Positions 6,112 through 8,792 of a DNA stretch of 8,792 nt are shown one piece after another. Every line of letters starts with the position of its first letter. The first letter of the stretch is position 1. The stretch lies in assembly GCA_023409975.1 (NCBI GenBank), contig JAEYQO010000015.1, positions 1 through 8,792 of the forward strand, given 5' to 3'. Origin of the DNA: Bacteroidota bacterium (GTDB lineage Bacteria; Bacteroidota; Bacteroidia; Chitinophagales; Chitinophagaceae). Made by a program: the position numbers and the translations under genes. A model generated the notes under the pieces. That model saw only the letters and a list, made by a program, of their open reading frames with translations. It was not told the DNA's origin and did no database searches.

Positions 6112-6119
6112 TATCATTG
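6112..6119 (+). promoter_or_regulatory. Possible -7 box at the prmC start codon
   Basis: TATCATTG matches TAnnTTTG at all but one of the six fixed positions and ends three bases before the ATG at 6123. It could allow near-leaderless transcription of prmC apart from the SET gene. No TTG at a suitable -33 distance is seen, so this may be chance. Confidence 0.25.
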
Positions 6120-6122
6120 AGT

Positions 6123-6974
6123 ATGACTGTAGGAGATGCATTCGTCTTAATCAGGCAGGATCTGCAGGCTGTTTCCGGAGAACGGGAAGCGGCAGCGATC
6201 GCGGATTTGTTGCTTGAACACATTACGGGTCTGAGCCGCCTCGACAGGATCCTGTACAAAGAAAGGGAGCTTACTAAAGAGCAGGAATCCGAATTTAGCC
6301 AGGCCAGGGAGCGTCTTCTGAATGGAGAACCGCTACAATACGTAACGGGCATTCAATGGTTTCTTTCCCGTCCGTTCCGGGTGAGTCCACAGGTGTTAAT
6401 CCCACGTCCGGAAACGGAAGAACTGGTTCACTGGATCGTGGAAGACCATGAGAAAGATCAACCGCTGAAGGTCATCGATATCGGTACGGGTAGTGGATGT
6501 ATTCCCGTTTCACTGAAACTGGAACTTCCCGCAACGGAGGTCATGGGCATCGACCTCAGCGAGGGAGCTCTGGAAATGGCAAAGCAAAATACTGCTTCAT
6601 TAGGTGCGGTTGTAGATTTCCGTAAGATGAACTTCCTTAACGATCAGGAATGGGAACAACTGGACCGCTTTGATATTATCATATCGAATCCTCCCTACAT
6701 TCCGCTTACGGAAAAAGCATCCATGGATGCTCATGTGAAAGATCATGAGCCGTCTATGGCCCAGTTTGTTGAAGATACCGACCCGCTGATATTCTATCGC
6801 CATTTTGCCATGTTTGGGAACCTGAATCTCGAGGCGGGTGGGGCTGTTTATTGTGAGATCCACCGCGACTCCGGTCCGCAGGTTGTCCATCTCTTTCGCG
6901 AGGCAGGCTATGCCGAAGTGGTATTACGTCAGGATATACAAGGAAATGACCGGATGATCCGGGCGAGAAAGTAG
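6123..6974 (+). CDS. prmC: Peptide chain release factor N5-glutamine methyltransferase PrmC
   Basis: PrmC (formerly HemK) methylates the glutamine of the GGQ motif of release factors RF1 and RF2, using S-adenosylmethionine, and so speeds peptide release. From the ATG at 6123 the protein has 283 residues, the usual length; a TTG two codons upstream is less likely. An N-terminal helical domain (1-75) leads to the family motifs PLQYVTGIQWF (70-80) and VLIPRPETEELV (91-102). The Rossmann methyltransferase domain follows with DIGTGSGC (119-126), GIDLSEGAL (142-150) and the catalytic NPPYIP (189-194) that holds the substrate glutamine. EAGGAVYCEIH and the final strand complete the fold. All key motifs are intact. 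It follows the SET-domain gene by 37 bp, and a terminator begins about 20 bp after its stop. Confidence 0.97.
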   Translation: MTVGDAFVLIRQDLQAVSGEREAAAIADLLLEHITGLSRLDRILYKERELTKEQESEFSQARERLLNGEPLQYVTGIQWFLSRPFRVSPQVLIPRPETEELVHWIVEDHEKDQPLKVIDIGTGSGCIPVSLKLELPATEVMGIDLSEGALEMAKQNTASLGAVVDFRKMNFLNDQEWEQLDRFDIIISNPPYIPLTEKASMDAHVKDHEPSMAQFVEDTDPLIFYRHFAMFGNLNLEAGGAVYCEIHRDSGPQVVHLFREAGYAEVVLRQDIQGNDRMIRARK

Positions 6975-6992
6975 CACTTAAATCAAATAAAA

Positions 6993-7025
6993 ACAGGCTG
7001 TCCCTTGCGAGACAGCCTATTTCTT
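6993..7025. terminator. Terminator between convergent prmC and phaE-like genes
   Basis: AGGCTGTC (6995-7002) pairs with GACAGCCT (7011-7018) around an 8-base loop. ATTTCTT follows on the plus strand, and AAATAAAAA precedes the stem, which becomes a T-rich tract on the minus strand. It therefore can serve both prmC and the gene that ends at 7066 on the other strand. Confidence 0.85.
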
Positions 7026-7065
7026 AAGCTAAACTATTATCTAATCCTTCAGTCGTCCAACGACA

Positions 7066-8538
7066 TTATTTCTTAGTAGTCTTGCGGGCAGCTGTTTTTT
7101 CAGCAGCGTCTGCCTCAGCCTCAGCATTGTCTGAAGTCTTCTCCAGGTCGCGGACTCTCTTCTTCAGTTCGTAAATGGTCTTATACAGCTCATCCATCTC
7201 GCTTCGTGTAGCCACCGGTACACCACTTATGAATTGCTCCATCTGCAGCTCGATATCTTTCTTCAGGCGCAGTTGCATAGCGCTCACCTCAGCCATCAGC
7301 TTGCTGTACTCATCGCTTTCGAACAAGGCAACGTAGGTTTTATCGCTGATGTTCATCCACTCCTGGAACAGGTTCATGATGCTGTTGATTTCTTCGCCGC
7401 TCTGGATTTTCGCCTGGACGTTTTCAGCCAATTGATCCATCACCTTCACGCCCTGCTGATACATCATATACTGCAGCTCAGCATTTCGGATGTTGTAAAT
7501 CGCCATCCTGTTAGAGATGTCCTGCCATGCATTCATCGCTTTGGTGAACTGGTTTGGCGTAACCATTTTATTGAAAGGCGCAGCAGCCTCGGTCATCATG
7601 CCATAAAACTGGTTGTAGCCATTCATCATGCCGTTAAAGAATTCAGCAGGATTCATGCCCGGCATAGTAGCACCCATGTTACGCATCATTTGAAACTGCT
7701 GCATACCCATGTTGTTCATCTGCTTCATCCAGTCCTGACCCATTGCCGTCATCTGCTGCATATAGTTTTTACTACCCTCAGGCATCAACCCCAGGTATTT
7801 ATCCAGGAACTCCTTGTAAACAGCAGGATTCATCCACTGCTTATACATTTCAGTGTTGAAAGTTTTATCCTGGATGCTCTTCCACATGGGCGCCCACATT
7901 TCATGAAAGCGGGAAAATCCCTCTGTGGCATTGATCATATTCTTATAGGCATCCTGAGCAGTTCCCTGGCGCAGGTATTCCTGCATCTTTGACCAGTTGT
8001 TGCTGAGGATCTCCTGGTACTGCCTGGCTAATTCCGACCAGTTGTCGGTAGCAGACTTAAAGCTGTTTGGCGAGAACATATTCTGCCACTGCTGCATCAT
8101 GGACATCCAGTTCATGGTATTGCCAGCCTGGTTCATCCAGTTGTTCCACTGTTGCTGCATATTGTTCCAGAACTGCATAGGATTGGTAGCGCCCGCCTGC
8201 TGACCCATTGCATTGTTGAAATAGCCGCTCTGTGCTTCCCAGGCTTGCTTTGCCATATTCATCTGGGCATCCAGCCAGTTCTTGTAATATTCAGAAGCCT
8301 GCTGCGACTGTTGTTGCATTTGCTCTGCCCAGTTGCTGCTCTTTTCACTGACAGCACCAAACATTTTTTTCTGATTGTCCAGCCAGTTTTTATACCAGTC
8401 GGCGCTTTTCTGTACATTTTCTTCCACCACGGTGTTGCCGTTCGCAAATTTCTTGGTCTGATCAGCGATAGCATCAGCTACCTTTTTTTGCGTGTCCACT
8501 ACACTTTCCACGAAGCTGTTAGCGTCTTGATGAGCCAT
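7066..8538 (-). CDS. PhaE-like / phasin-like protein, Met- and Trp-rich
   Basis: The 490-residue protein resembles PhaE, the non-catalytic subunit of class III polyhydroxyalkanoate synthase. The best match is the C-terminal third (about 335-468): NAELQYMMYQQGVKVMDQLAENVQ, FQEWMNISDKTYVALFESDEYSKLM and the closing VATRSEMDELYKTIYELKKRVRDLEK, which corresponds to the PTRSEVDEL...V-x-L coiled coil of PhaE. PhaE of Allochromatium has about 360 residues, so this one is long. The extra N-terminal half is amphipathic, with YKNWLD(N/A)Q at 49-56 and 85-92 and many W-N-x-M segments; roughly 49 Met and 18 Trp occur in all, and residues 252-315 are densest in Met. The tail (AEADAAEKTAARKTTKK) is Ala/Lys-rich, as in phasins. 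No signal peptide is present, so a cytoplasmic granule-surface role is inferred. No phaC lies in the window, so a phasin-like or unrelated role remains possible. Confidence 0.7.
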   Translation of the reverse strand: MAHQDANSFVESVVDTQKKVADAIADQTKKFANGNTVVEENVQKSADWYKNWLDNQKKMFGAVSEKSSNWAEQMQQQSQQASEYYKNWLDAQMNMAKQAWEAQSGYFNNAMGQQAGATNPMQFWNNMQQQWNNWMNQAGNTMNWMSMMQQWQNMFSPNSFKSATDNWSELARQYQEILSNNWSKMQEYLRQGTAQDAYKNMINATEGFSRFHEMWAPMWKSIQDKTFNTEMYKQWMNPAVYKEFLDKYLGLMPEGSKNYMQQMTAMGQDWMKQMNNMGMQQFQMMRNMGATMPGMNPAEFFNGMMNGYNQFYGMMTEAAAPFNKMVTPNQFTKAMNAWQDISNRMAIYNIRNAELQYMMYQQGVKVMDQLAENVQAKIQSGEEINSIMNLFQEWMNISDKTYVALFESDEYSKLMAEVSAMQLRLKKDIELQMEQFISGVPVATRSEMDELYKTIYELKKRVRDLEKTSDNAEAEADAAEKTAARKTTKK

Positions 8539-8663
8539 ATAATTGATTGTTTTTGAGACTAAAATTGATATGCCAGCAAAAAGAAGTACTTTTTATCAAC
8601 GAACTATTACCAGACTATTACGCTTTTTTCACCAGAGATTCTATCTCCCTTCTTTTGGCGGCG

Positions 8664-8696
8664 CAAAGGTAGGAGTTTCTCATTACAAAAAACAAA
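8664..8696 (-). promoter_or_regulatory. Bacteroidota-type promoter of the phaE-like gene
   Basis: On the minus strand TACCTTTG (8671-8664) is a perfect TAnnTTTG -7 box. A TTTG at 8696-8693 lies 21 bases before it, within the usual spacing for the -33 element; another TTTG is only 14 bases away. Transcription from here gives a leader of about 120 bases before the ATG at 8538, which contains a small hairpin-capable stretch (GAGAT-AGA-ATCTC). The remaining sequence to 8792 shows no supported gene. Confidence 0.65.
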
Positions 8697-8792
8697 AAAG
8701 TTTATTTTTCCCTGATAACTTACCGGGTTGGTACCCTCTGCCGCAAATCCCGCATCCAAGCCCCGGAAATGCAACACCCTCGTCACACAACC

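Noticed and set aside
7234..7992. Plus-strand His/Leu-rich frame of 252 codons
   Set aside because: Antisense to the Met/Gln-rich protein; CAT and CTG codons are simply the complements of ATG and CAG.
8588..8792. Minus-strand frame open at the window edge
   Set aside because: It runs through the promoter of the phaE-like gene and shows no family motif; it could only be judged with sequence beyond 8792.

Overview
The window looks like chromosomal DNA from a member of the Bacteroidota, most probably Chitinophagaceae or a close relative. This is inferred from the gene families, from start codons without Shine-Dalgarno sequences, from Bacteroidota-type promoter boxes (TAnnTTTG), and from intergenic stretches made of very short tandem repeats. 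No organism-specific marker such as an rRNA gene is present, so the family-level call is tentative. There is no CRISPR array, tRNA, transposase or phage structural gene.

Layout. Positions 1-530 are non-coding and consist of a patchwork of 6-, 7- and 8-bp tandem repeats; the last, an octamer array, runs right up to a start codon. Positions 531-1538 hold one 336-codon reading frame of a Bacteroidota protein family of unknown function, cut by an in-frame TAA at 909-911. On the minus strand, 3942 to 1824 is a likely two-gene operon: a membrane-anchored protein of unknown function, then the catalytic subunit of a coenzyme-B12-dependent methylmalonyl-CoA mutase that lacks its own B12-binding domain. 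Divergent from it, 4042-5217 on the plus strand holds two ferritin-like helical-bundle proteins in series: a cytoplasmic PA2169/DUF2383-type protein and a DUF4142 lipoprotein. A strong terminator and a second heptamer repeat block (5334-5417) follow. Positions 5480-6974 hold two protein methyltransferases side by side: a SET-domain protein and PrmC, the release-factor glutamine methyltransferase. The minus strand from 8538 to 7066 codes for a large Met/Trp/Gln-rich protein whose C-terminal part resembles PhaE, the accessory subunit of class III polyhydroxyalkanoate synthase; a good promoter lies about 125 bp upstream.

The genes are mostly housekeeping or accessory metabolism and do not form one pathway. 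Methylmalonyl-CoA mutase (propionyl-CoA/succinyl-CoA traffic) and the PhaE-like protein (carbon storage) could both touch acyl-CoA metabolism, but they are 4 kb apart and in separate units. The most unusual items are the octamer array abutting the start codon of the interrupted gene, heptamer repeats of one family at two places 5 kb apart, the mutase subunit with no partner in view, the SET-prmC pairing, and the composition of the PhaE-like protein.
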